The notes under the pieces: generated by a model
What the model was told of the DNA's origin: nothing
The model's database searches: none
Seen by the model: only the letters and a program-made list of their open reading frames with translations
Assembly: GCA_016716405.1 (NCBI GenBank)
Contig: JADJWK010000002.1
Location: 1,116,001 to 1,180,000 of the forward strand
DNA from: Candidatus Melainabacteria bacterium
GTDB lineage: Bacteria; Cyanobacteriota; Vampirovibrionia; Obscuribacterales; Obscuribacteraceae
DNA length: 64,000 nucleotides
Reading direction: 5' to 3'
In this document: piece by piece, positions 17,260-25,524 of the stretch
Numbering within the stretch: position 1 is the first letter of the stretch
How the letters are laid out: the number at the start of each line of letters is the position of its first letter
Position numbers and translations under genes: made by a program

Positions 17260-18495
17260 ATGAGCGAAAAACGAACAGGCTTGAATACCGACAGATTTAT
17301 CCTCGAGAGGCGGCGCGATCCCGATAACCGATCGGGTTCTTCGGGCAGCAAGTCCGACACCGGCACCAGGGCGATCGCATCGAGCCGGCGCTTTTTAAAG
17401 AATCTCAATCAGTGCCTGCGGACTTACAGGAAGACCGGGAGGGACTTCTCACTGGGACTGCTCGTGGTGCTGCAGTGGCGGAAGCTGGAGGAGACCGGTG
17501 AGACTGCCCTCAAGAACAGCCTCATTCGCGCTCTCAAAGAAAAAGTGCCGGCTCTTCTGCGGGACAGGGACACGGTCACATGTCCGGCTCCGGCCGAATT
17601 CCTGGTACTGATGCCCGGGACCGGTCCGGCTGATGCGGATGCCGCCTGCCAGAGGCTGGCCACGGCTATAGCCGGGCTACCCCTGGGCACCGGTGGCAAT
17701 AACTTCATGCCCGCCTGCCGGGTGGAAGTGATCAGTGCTTCGGCGCTTGCGGATCCGGATTTTCGGACGCTTCTAGGCGCGCTATCGGTGGACCTGGTGG
17801 GGGATGGCGACCTCTCTGTGGGCAAAGGACCGGGACGGGCCTTTAGCGGCTCCCTCAAACAGTGGCAGCTCCGCTTTCGAGTCCCCGAAACTACCGGTGA
17901 GTGCTATTTCGGCGAGGACCTCTGGGGCGACGGCAGTGCGGTTTTGATAAGGGTGGTTCCGGGCCCCTTTGCTACGGGGAGCGATGAGTTCCTCGAGAGA
18001 CTGCGCGTCCTTCAGTCTCTGAGCAATCCAGGTATCGAGCCTCTTCTGGATTTTCATCTCGATCTCGAGGAAGAGAGCGAGGCGCGGATCTTTCTGGTGA
18101 ACAGGGTACCGAGCCCGGTGGAGCTCAATGCCGGTTGCGCCGCGGGAGTCGATCCGGGAGCCTGTGTAAAGGCGGTTTGCGCCCGGCTCACCTATCTCTG
18201 GTCTCTGGTGCCGCCGGTGGTGCCTTCCCGTTTCGCCGATCTGAGGATCTATCTGACCGACGAAGGTGTCAAACTTCTTGGTTATGACCTGGATTTCGTG
18301 CTCGGCAGGGCGCCGTCTCCCGATTGCCAGTCCGCTCTGGTAAGCGAGCTGGCTGCTTTCGGGCTCGCTCTCTCGGCCAGGACCGGGATCACCCTGGCTT
18401 GTGATAGTCTCTTACAGGAGCTGGCTGCGGGCAATGTGCCGGAAGAGCTGGCTACCCTGTCCAGGTTCAAAGCAGCTCTCAAAGATCTTCTGTAA
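17260..18495 (+). CDS. Degenerate GGDEF-like domain fused to pseudokinase-like domain
   Basis: ATG 17260 is the preferred start; TTG 17248 is an alternative. There is no clear ribosome site, so a leaderless mRNA is possible. The product has about 411 residues. Residues about 50-150 fit a GGDEF fold (LKEKVPALLRDRDTVTC, EFLVLMPGTGPADADAAC), but the catalytic GGDEF is replaced by APAEF, so cyclase activity is unlikely. Residues about 205-400 look like a kinase fold (LIRVVPGPF, LERLRVLQSLSNPGIEPLLD, LTDEGVKLLGYDLDF) lacking the glycine loop and the HRD motif. Both domains appear to be binding modules. It directly precedes nurA with a one-base gap. Domain calls are by pattern only. Confidence 0.6.
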   Translation: MSEKRTGLNTDRFILERRRDPDNRSGSSGSKSDTGTRAIASSRRFLKNLNQCLRTYRKTGRDFSLGLLVVLQWRKLEETGETALKNSLIRALKEKVPALLRDRDTVTCPAPAEFLVLMPGTGPADADAACQRLATAIAGLPLGTGGNNFMPACRVEVISASALADPDFRTLLGALSVDLVGDGDLSVGKGPGRAFSGSLKQWQLRFRVPETTGECYFGEDLWGDGSAVLIRVVPGPFATGSDEFLERLRVLQSLSNPGIEPLLDFHLDLEEESEARIFLVNRVPSPVELNAGCAAGVDPGACVKAVCARLTYLWSLVPPVVPSRFADLRIYLTDEGVKLLGYDLDFVLGRAPSPDCQSALVSELAAFGLALSARTGITLACDSLLQELAAGNVPEELATLSRFKAALKDLL

Positions 18496-18496
18496 T

Positions 18497-19684
18497 ATGC
18501 TCGATTTCAACAAGCTCGTCGAACAGATTAAAGACGTCGGTAGCGACTCTCTCAAAGAGCCATCCGAGGAGAGCTCTCTTGGCGCCGCCATGTCGGTGCT
18601 CGAGGAGGCCTCTTGCGATCCGGGCGCTTTCGACGAGCGCATGCTCGACGCCGCAGAGCTTGTCCTCTGGCCGGTCGCCCGGACCCTCGAGCCTTTCGGC
18701 TCGACCTACCCCACCGCCGAGCCGCCTGCCGGGCACACGGTGGTAGCGGTGGACGGCTCCCAGATCATGCCCAGCCATCATGAAGTGCACAGCTGCTATC
18801 TCCTCAATGTCGGGCTTGCCCTGGTCTCTTATGGAGTCAAGCAGGCTCCCCGGCTCGAGAGTTTCCCCCGCCTTCATCACCGTCCAGAGGATCTGTATCC
18901 CCTGGTGGACCGCCGCCGTATGCATATCGACGAGCTTTTCGTATCCCTGGAGCGTACTGTGTACGAGCTCGAGATCCTCTCTTATCACAGCATCCTGGCC
19001 GGAGAGAGAGGGCTGCCGGTGGTCGCCTGTTTCGACGGATCCCTCATACCCTGGTCGGTGGAGAAGATGGCACCGTCATACCAGGATCGCTTTCTCGATC
19101 GCTTCGTCAATCTGATCAGGCAGTTCTCGGTAAACGGCATCCCTCTTCTCGGTTATGTCTCTCATTCACGGAGCTCGGACGCGGTCAATATGCTGCGTAC
19201 TTTCGCCTGCCCCTTTGATCTGCCCGACTGCCGGAGTTATTGCGGCCATCTCAACGAAGAGGACTTTCCCTGCTCGAGGCTATGGCCTCTCACCGATCGC
19301 GCTCTCTTTCAGACAAAACTCAACAAATTTGAGAGAAGTAATCTCTTTCTCTCCGGGGCCAGGATGTCCACCTTGCTTCCCCGGGACGTCCAGGTCGGCT
19401 TCACTTATCTGAATACCGGCGCCGAGGTTGCCAGGCTCGAGTTTCCGGCTTACGTCACCGAGCGCCGTGAGCTGCTCGATCTGGCTCTGGCGGCTATCCG
19501 GGCCCAGGCGGTGAAGGGTCATGGTTACCCTGTCGCTCTGGCTGAGGCCCATAACCTGGCGGTGGTGAGGGCCAAGGACCGGGAGCGCTTTTTCGAGCTC
19601 ATGGCCAGGCATCTGGTCGATATCGGGGTCAAAGGGGTCAGGACCAGCCCGAAAGAGCGCAACAAACGTATGGGTTTTGTCTGA
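18497..19684 (+). CDS. NurA-domain nuclease
   Basis: This 395-residue protein starts at ATG 18497, one base after the preceding stop. The NurA (RNase H-like) core shows the acidic motif VVAVDGSQIMPS near residue 79 and a second acidic site VVACFDGSLIPWS near 175. GYVSHSRSSDAVNML and a C-terminal HNLAVVRAKDRERFFELM follow. NurA is a 5'-3' nuclease that works with HerA in DNA end resection in archaea; bacterial relatives occur in cyanobacteria and others. No HerA gene is in the window. Coupling to the GGDEF-pseudokinase gene is notable. Confidence 0.82.
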   Translation: MLDFNKLVEQIKDVGSDSLKEPSEESSLGAAMSVLEEASCDPGAFDERMLDAAELVLWPVARTLEPFGSTYPTAEPPAGHTVVAVDGSQIMPSHHEVHSCYLLNVGLALVSYGVKQAPRLESFPRLHHRPEDLYPLVDRRRMHIDELFVSLERTVYELEILSYHSILAGERGLPVVACFDGSLIPWSVEKMAPSYQDRFLDRFVNLIRQFSVNGIPLLGYVSHSRSSDAVNMLRTFACPFDLPDCRSYCGHLNEEDFPCSRLWPLTDRALFQTKLNKFERSNLFLSGARMSTLLPRDVQVGFTYLNTGAEVARLEFPAYVTERRELLDLALAAIRAQAVKGHGYPVALAEAHNLAVVRAKDRERFFELMARHLVDIGVKGVRTSPKERNKRMGFV

Positions 19685-19801
19685 CCCGGCCATAGCCTAG
19701 AATTCTCGCCTACGTAATTACCCCATTTACTTCGGGCCTGGTAGCGCTAGAGTCTTGTCAAGAGATTCGTTGAGCCGCAACGATGGCAGGGGGATAAAGC
19801 A

Positions 19802-20560
19802 GTGTTCGACAAATTCAAGTATGTCTGGATGAGACTGACCGCCAAGGTCGACGGAAACCTGGCCCGGGAAGAGAGCATCGATCCCCGGGAGCTCGACACT
19901 GCCCGCCAGAGACTGGTGCGCCTGAGAGCCCGTCAGGACAATCTCACGTCCACGTCGAGCCTCGATATCACCTCGGTGCGCAGAAGAATCACCCAGGAGG
20001 TCGAGAGCAGAGATGTGGTCACCACCAGGCTCAGGGACCGGAGCGCCATCGGCAAATGGTTCGGCAGAGAAGACCAGGAGCAGAGCGGCAACTTCGATGC
20101 CATCGATTTCCACAACCGGGTCGCCGAGCGTCAGGTGGCTCGAAGCGCAGCCAACATTCTCGATCCGCTGCCGGCTATGGAGGATAGCTTCATGGCATTC
20201 AGCAAACCCGAAGAAGACCTTTTCGAGGAGAACGATCGGCTTACCCTCAGCGGTATTCACTACAGTGTCGATCCCATGGACGAGATGGAAGAGAGTTTTT
20301 CGGCTCTGCCTCTGTACCACGACGAAGACGCTCCTGTGAACAGCCTGGATCTAGAAGCCGATCGACTGGCCGAGCAACTTCTCCAGAGAACGCGGGAAAG
20401 CGAAGCCCTGGATTTCAGCCCAGTCCAGAATCAAGCCCAGAATCAAGCCCAGAGCCAGGCCGAAGACGAAGCCGAGTGCAATCCCTATCTGCATCTGCTT
20501 GGCGATCTCGAGAAACGCATGGCTGCCAACCGTACTCGCGAGAACTTCTGGATAGACTGA
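19802..20560 (+). CDS. Acidic, mostly disordered protein of unknown function
   Basis: This 252-residue protein starts at GTG 19802 after a 117-bp gap. I do not recognise a family. The N-terminal half is charged and helical (ARQRLVRLRARQDNLTS). The middle is acidic (PMDEMEESFSALPLYHDED). Near the end is a short repeat, NQAQNQAQSQAEDEAE. There is no signal peptide or membrane helix. It heads a probable operon with 20610-20939 and 20936-21745. Confidence 0.65.
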   Translation: MFDKFKYVWMRLTAKVDGNLAREESIDPRELDTARQRLVRLRARQDNLTSTSSLDITSVRRRITQEVESRDVVTTRLRDRSAIGKWFGREDQEQSGNFDAIDFHNRVAERQVARSAANILDPLPAMEDSFMAFSKPEEDLFEENDRLTLSGIHYSVDPMDEMEESFSALPLYHDEDAPVNSLDLEADRLAEQLLQRTRESEALDFSPVQNQAQNQAQSQAEDEAECNPYLHLLGDLEKRMAANRTRENFWID

Positions 20561-20609
20561 TATACTTGACCGGTTTGCGATTGCGAGCCGGGTTCAGGGT
20601 CGAGATCCA

Positions 20610-20939
20610 GTGCGAGTCGAGATGTCAGTCAATCCAGGTGATCACGGACCGGCCTCGGCCTGTTCGCCCGAGTGTCTCACCGAGTCCTACTGGCGGAATC
20701 GCTTCAAAGATAGCCTCGACGAGCTCCGGACCGATCAATCGGTCAAACTGGTGGTCTACTGGAAGAACGTGGACGGTCATGATCGCACCATTATCGGTAC
20801 TATCAATTTTCCGGGCATCGTCAGGAGACCGCCCCGGTATTGCCTTCTCGGATGCGGACTGGCCCTGAGAAAGCTCGGCTTTGACCTGGATGGCTATGCC
20901 CCTGACTATCTCTATCTCAATCCGGAGCGGACCCTGTGA
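20610..20939 (+). CDS. Small protein of unknown function
   Basis: This 109-residue frame starts at GTG 20610; ATG 20622 is an alternative. The central part (SYWRNRFKDSLDELRTDQSVKLVVYWKNVDGHDRTIIGTINF) looks like a compact globular domain. I do not recognise the family. Its TGA overlaps the GTG of the next gene (GTGA), which supports real translation and coupling to the DUF1189 protein. Confidence 0.6.
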   Translation: MRVEMSVNPGDHGPASACSPECLTESYWRNRFKDSLDELRTDQSVKLVVYWKNVDGHDRTIIGTINFPGIVRRPPRYCLLGCGLALRKLGFDLDGYAPDYLYLNPERTL

Positions 20940-21745
20940 AAGAGCCAGAAGAAAGAGAGAGTCGGGCATGGCAGGCAGTCTATCTGTGTTTCTACGATGG
21001 CGAGATTTACAGGGAGGCGGTTAGAAACTGGCGAGGGCTGGCATTTCGCTATTTGTGCCTGCTCATTCTCGCATCCTGGGCAGTCTTGAGCCTGCGCCTG
21101 CAGGTCTCGGTGAGCCGTTATTTCGACGAATTCGTCCTGCCGGTAATCGATGCGATGCCGGTGATGAGCGTCAACAAGGAAAAGATTTTCGAGATCGACA
21201 GGGATAGCCCTCTCGAGATAACGGATCCTCGTAACGGCCGTCTCCTGATCCGTTTCGACCTGGCGCAGAGACCTGTCATGCCTGTGGCCCGGGATGACGG
21301 TATCTTCGTTTTCCGGGACCGATTCTATCTGCAGTACAGGGGACGCCAGAAAGAGGTAGAGTTCACGGAGAGCTGGCCGAGCAGTTTCGATCCTTCCACC
21401 TGGAAGCAGCCTCTCATTTATGTGAGAAACTTCGCGGCCCCCGCCCTGTTCTGCATCTTCGCCGGCGCCTCGCTCCTGGCAGAACCTTTGAAGGCTCTAA
21501 TTCTGGGACTGCTGGGCAAGATCCTGGCTCATCTGAATCGCCGCCCGCTTTCCTATCCCCAGCTTGTCAGGCTCTCGGTCCTGGCTATCACCCCTGCTTT
21601 ACTAATCGATACGCTCCAGCGTCTCTTCGCCGTCTCTCTCCCGCACTGGCATCTTCTCAGCCTGTTGCTCACCCTGGGCTATCTGGTCTATGGCATTCGC
21701 TCCATCCCGGTCTCCATTAACCGGGTTTCAGGCCCTTTACCGTGA
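20936..21745 (+). CDS. DUF1189-like membrane protein
   Basis: This 269-residue protein starts at GTG 20936. It has an N-terminal helix (YLCLLILASWAVLSL), then an extracytoplasmic domain of about 110 residues with the DUF1189 pattern MPVMSVNKEKIFEIDRDSPL and ITDPRNGRLLIRFD. Three or four further helices follow (FAAPALFCIFAGASLLAEPL, LSVLAITPALLIDTL, LLSLLLTLGYLVYGI). Function is unknown. It is coupled to the small gene upstream and ends 55 bp before mqnE. Confidence 0.75.
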   Translation: MKEPEERESRAWQAVYLCFYDGEIYREAVRNWRGLAFRYLCLLILASWAVLSLRLQVSVSRYFDEFVLPVIDAMPVMSVNKEKIFEIDRDSPLEITDPRNGRLLIRFDLAQRPVMPVARDDGIFVFRDRFYLQYRGRQKEVEFTESWPSSFDPSTWKQPLIYVRNFAAPALFCIFAGASLLAEPLKALILGLLGKILAHLNRRPLSYPQLVRLSVLAITPALLIDTLQRLFAVSLPHWHLLSLLLTLGYLVYGIRSIPVSINRVSGPLP

Positions 21746-21800
21746 TAAGATCCCCATCGATAGTCTGAACCCATCTTTTGCAGTAACAGGGACTTCGATC

Positions 21801-22982
21801 ATGGTAGCTGTTGTCGACGAAATTCTCCCCCGGTCGAGCGATATCTATGATATCGGTTTGAAAGTGGCAGGTGGCGCCAGGTTGGACCGCCAGGACGCCA
21901 TCAGGCTCTATCAGTGCCGGGATATGCTCGAGCTCGCCGCTCTCGCCGAGTTCGCCCGCTCCGCCAGAGCCGGTGCCGGCCGCGAGCGTTATGTCTACTA
22001 CATCCACAACATGCATCTCAATCCGACCAATTTCTGCGTCGAGACCTGCCGGTTTTGCTCCTACGCCAACCCCGGCGCCGAGGGGTATACCTGGTCGGTG
22101 AGCCAGGTCCTTGACGAGGCGCGTAAGGGTATAGAGCTCGGTATCAATGAGATTCACATGGTCGGCGGTCTCAATCCAGCTTGTGACCTGGCTTATTACG
22201 AAGACATCATCAGCAGTATCAAGAAAGAGTACCCGCATATTCATTTGAAGGCTATGACGGCGGTAGAGATCGAGTATCTCGCCAATCTCGAAGGCATCTC
22301 CTATGAGGCGACTCTCAAGCGTCTCATCGCTGCCGGGCTCGGCTCAATGCCCGGAGGGGGAGCCGAGATTTTCGACGAGTCCGTGCGCGAGCGTATGGCG
22401 GTGAAGAAGACGCCCGCTTCCACCTGGCTCGAGATCCATGGTATCGCCCATGGTCTCGGACTCAAGACGACTGCCACCATGCTCACCGGCATCGGCGAGA
22501 ATATCGAGAATAAGGTGGACCACATGCTTCTCATGAGAGAGCAGCAAGATCGCTCCGGCGGTTTCATGTGTTTCATCCCGCTCAAGTGTTATTACGAGGG
22601 CACCACAATCAAGGACGAGGTCAGGGAGCCCGGAAGCGAGGACCTCCTGAGAGACATCGCCGTATCGCGTCTTCTCCTGGATAATTTCCCCCATATCAAG
22701 GCTTACTGGATCCAGCTCGGACAGTCCCTTGCCCAGGTCGCTCTGGCTTTCGGCGCCGACGACATGGACGGCACCATTCTCGAGGAGAAGATCACCCATG
22801 CGGCCGGAGCCAAGACTCCTCTGCAACTGGCCAAGGAGAAGATGGAAGAGCTCATCGTCTCAGCCGGATATATTCCCGTGGAAAGAGACACGGTCTACAA
22901 CATCAAGCGCGTGGTGGACTCAGAGAGTGACCACGCCGAGCCCGAGTCCCTGGACAGGCGGGTAGCGGCGTTGCTTTCCTGA
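21801..22982 (+). CDS. mqnE: Aminofutalosine synthase MqnE (radical SAM)
   Basis: This 393-residue enzyme joins SAM to 3-[(1-carboxyvinyl)oxy]benzoate to form aminofutalosine in the futalosine route to menaquinone. The [4Fe-4S] cluster motif is CVETCRFC (C-x3-C-x2-C) near residue 80. Other MqnE marks are EIHMVGGLNP, HIHLKAMTAVEIEYLA, GSMPGGGAEIFDESVR and GGFMCFIPL. ATG 21801 gives the expected N-terminus; longer frames intrude into the DUF1189 gene. It differs from MqnC, which has a different middle section. The UbiD homologue at 54694-56343 could act later in the same pathway. Confidence 0.93.
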   Translation: MVAVVDEILPRSSDIYDIGLKVAGGARLDRQDAIRLYQCRDMLELAALAEFARSARAGAGRERYVYYIHNMHLNPTNFCVETCRFCSYANPGAEGYTWSVSQVLDEARKGIELGINEIHMVGGLNPACDLAYYEDIISSIKKEYPHIHLKAMTAVEIEYLANLEGISYEATLKRLIAAGLGSMPGGGAEIFDESVRERMAVKKTPASTWLEIHGIAHGLGLKTTATMLTGIGENIENKVDHMLLMREQQDRSGGFMCFIPLKCYYEGTTIKDEVREPGSEDLLRDIAVSRLLLDNFPHIKAYWIQLGQSLAQVALAFGADDMDGTILEEKITHAAGAKTPLQLAKEKMEELIVSAGYIPVERDTVYNIKRVVDSESDHAEPESLDRRVAALLS

Positions 22983-23055
22983 GAGGATACCAAAAAATCA
23001 CATACAGTCATTAGACTTGGATCTGTCCAGTTCCCAGGTCATTGTCTGCAAGCGC

Positions 23056-25500
23056 ATGACTCCTCCCCTCGAAGTCGGCAATAACTCATTTGTAGCCAGA
23101 GAAGCCGCGGAGCCCAGGCCTCCGGAAAAGGGCCGGCTGGCCGATGCCGGAGCGGATCCCGATCCGATCCGGGGATTTCTGCGCAGCGATACCGCCAGCC
23201 AGTACCTGCCTTCGATTCGAGTAGCGGACAAATCCAGTGACTATTTCGGCTTGAGTGGCGAGGTCGGGCTCGGGGCGCTCGGCGACTGGAGAACTATGGC
23301 TGGAATCGGTGCCGGAACCGAATCAGAATCAGAAGTGGAAAGTGTCTTGCCCCGGTTGGCCGGTCGAAAATCAATCGGAGGATTCGACCCGGAAAAGCAG
23401 AAGATCACCGATGTCCAGGCGGAAGGGGATGCGAGCCTGAGGCTCACACTCTCCGACGGCAGTATCATACGCAGCCGCGGCGACGGCTCTTCCCTTGTTT
23501 ATCCCGACGAGAGCGCCTTCAAGAGGGATCATCCAGCCACCGTCCACCGCAAGGGCAAAAAGAGCTTCGAGATAAACTGGGACGAAGAAAAGAACAGGAT
23601 CAAGGACATCTCCCTGAACCAGCACTTTTACCAGGTGAGAGACGACGTCTGGTCTACCGACCCCGCCGCCAAGACTGGCTGGCATGGTCGCATGGAGCTG
23701 GACGGTCGGACCGGTGAGCTCAGGATCACGCCGCTGTCAGGAAGAGACGCCAATGTCACCACAGTGAGCCGACCCGATGGCAGGACCGAGACCCTGAAGC
23801 CGGATGGCTCCATGTCGATGGATCTGCAGTTCGAAGGTGAGGACGGCAACCGCCAGTTCGAGTTCGCTTCGGGGTTTCCGCCCGGCGGGGGCACTTTGAA
23901 GCCGCAGAAGATGACGGTGGATGCCGATGGAAGCAGGAGCGAGTATGTTCGCAGAGCCGACGGCAAGTACGAGCTCGACGGCAGGGTCGTGGACGCTGAT
24001 ATTCAGGTGGAAAGAGACTCCGAGGGACGCTACTCGTATAGTTTCGTCGATCGGGGAAGCGGCTTCGAGAAACGTTGCCGTGACGGTTTCGTCTCGGTGG
24101 AGGACCCGCTGAACAAGCTGAGCACGGTCAAGCGGGACGGAAGATATGAGAGCGTCAGCGAAGCAGGCTCGGATTATAGCTTCGTCCACGACGGAGATGG
24201 ACAGCTCGAGAGCTTCGAGGATCACGGCGCCAACCGGCTCTGGACCAGGGATGCGAGCGGCGCACTAAAAGACTCTCCTCTCGATGCCACAAGACCCTAT
24301 GAAAGCCCCGGCGCTATCGAGGCGGCGATTGTCGGCAACAACGATCTCGACGGACTGCAGAAGTCCCGCATGCTCAGAGACGCCCGCACCGTCGCTGGCA
24401 GAGACGATCTCCCGGAGACCGAAAAACAGGAGTTCTTCAAGCAGGCTCAGCGTCTGCTCGATACTCCCCCGGGTAGCAAGATGACAGCCAAACAGCGGGC
24501 TGATCTCGGCGAGCAGCTTCTCTGGCACGCTGCCCGACCGGAAAGGAACGAGCAGGGGCATCACTCTACCTGTAATGTCACCACTGTCAGAGGCATGTTC
24601 CTCTATGACAGACCCTCCGTTGTCGGCAAAGTGGTGGCGGATGTCAGCGAGACCGGTGCGATCAAGACTCACGACGGAAGCACGATCAGACCACCGATGT
24701 CATCGCTTCTTCCCCGGGAAGGCAGTTCTGAAGCCAGGTTCCCGCCCCAGCCAGGGCAGCGTACCTGGCTCGGCCAGGTCTGGGATGTCACCGCTGTCAA
24801 TACCTACTATCAAAGACAGACCACCGATCCCACCGGACAGCGAGTTCCGAAAGGCTCGCTCTATTTCAAACAGGAAGCTCCTGACGGCGGTTCGGATCAT
24901 GGCGAGAGAATCTGCAAACAGATTAACGGTACCGAATATGTGCTGGGCAAACGAATGAACGGCAACGGCGTTGTCGCCGATTTCAATGGCCCGAATATGT
25001 ACGAGGATCGCTTTCTGGACGTGTACCATCAGCTCAGCGGTGAGATTCCTTCGGGAAGGATGCTCGCGCACCAGGACAAATATGTGGGCGATCGATCACG
25101 ATTCAAGGCGCTCGGGGGCGTTTCAATAGACAGCGAAGGCAACCTCGAGCAGGCCCTTGCCGGTGCTCATTTCCCCGTCATCGTCAAATTGAACACCGGT
25201 CTTGTCGAGCTGAGAAAACGGGAGCAGGATCGGCTGGATCGAGGCGAGGATCGCTCCGGCGTCACAAGACCCGCAGGCGGCGAGCACGTGCTTCTGGTCA
25301 CCGGCTACGACCCGCAGAGCAAGACCGTCAGCGTGGATAACTCCTGGAGCCCGATTTATGATTTCCGTAGCCGTGCCGAACTGGCTTCTGCCGGAATCGA
25401 CGCCGACCGCAAGGTGGCAATGACTGTCCGCGATTTGTATGACTCCATGAAAGACACCACCGCCGGTGAGAGCTACAGCTGGATCTGGCGGCGCCGCTAA
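23056..25500 (+). CDS. Large protein with YD-like repeats and C-terminal papain-like domain
   Basis: The preferred start is ATG 23056 (814 residues); TTG 23017 would add 13. The N-terminal part is polar. Residues about 100-420 hold loose RHS/YD-like repeats (DGRTETLKPDGSMSMD, DGSRSEYVRRADGKYELDG, LSTVKRDGRYESVSEAGSDY). The C-terminal 320 residues carry a papain-order triad: Cys506 in HHSTCNVTT, His744 in GGEHVLLVTGYD and Asn762 in VDNSWSP. The last resembles the NSW of C1 peptidases. It may be a cysteine peptidase or related toxin or effector. No signal peptide is seen, and no immunity-like gene is adjacent; the next gene is convergent. Confidence 0.7.
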   Translation: MTPPLEVGNNSFVAREAAEPRPPEKGRLADAGADPDPIRGFLRSDTASQYLPSIRVADKSSDYFGLSGEVGLGALGDWRTMAGIGAGTESESEVESVLPRLAGRKSIGGFDPEKQKITDVQAEGDASLRLTLSDGSIIRSRGDGSSLVYPDESAFKRDHPATVHRKGKKSFEINWDEEKNRIKDISLNQHFYQVRDDVWSTDPAAKTGWHGRMELDGRTGELRITPLSGRDANVTTVSRPDGRTETLKPDGSMSMDLQFEGEDGNRQFEFASGFPPGGGTLKPQKMTVDADGSRSEYVRRADGKYELDGRVVDADIQVERDSEGRYSYSFVDRGSGFEKRCRDGFVSVEDPLNKLSTVKRDGRYESVSEAGSDYSFVHDGDGQLESFEDHGANRLWTRDASGALKDSPLDATRPYESPGAIEAAIVGNNDLDGLQKSRMLRDARTVAGRDDLPETEKQEFFKQAQRLLDTPPGSKMTAKQRADLGEQLLWHAARPERNEQGHHSTCNVTTVRGMFLYDRPSVVGKVVADVSETGAIKTHDGSTIRPPMSSLLPREGSSEARFPPQPGQRTWLGQVWDVTAVNTYYQRQTTDPTGQRVPKGSLYFKQEAPDGGSDHGERICKQINGTEYVLGKRMNGNGVVADFNGPNMYEDRFLDVYHQLSGEIPSGRMLAHQDKYVGDRSRFKALGGVSIDSEGNLEQALAGAHFPVIVKLNTGLVELRKREQDRLDRGEDRSGVTRPAGGEHVLLVTGYDPQSKTVSVDNSWSPIYDFRSRAELASAGIDADRKVAMTVRDLYDSMKDTTAGESYSWIWRRR

Positions 25501-25524
25501 TGGTGTCACAGGCGGTGCTATTAC

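Noticed and set aside
17284..18495. Functional diguanylate cyclase
   Set aside because: The signature GGDEF is replaced by APAEF, which lacks the glycines and the metal-binding acid needed for catalysis.
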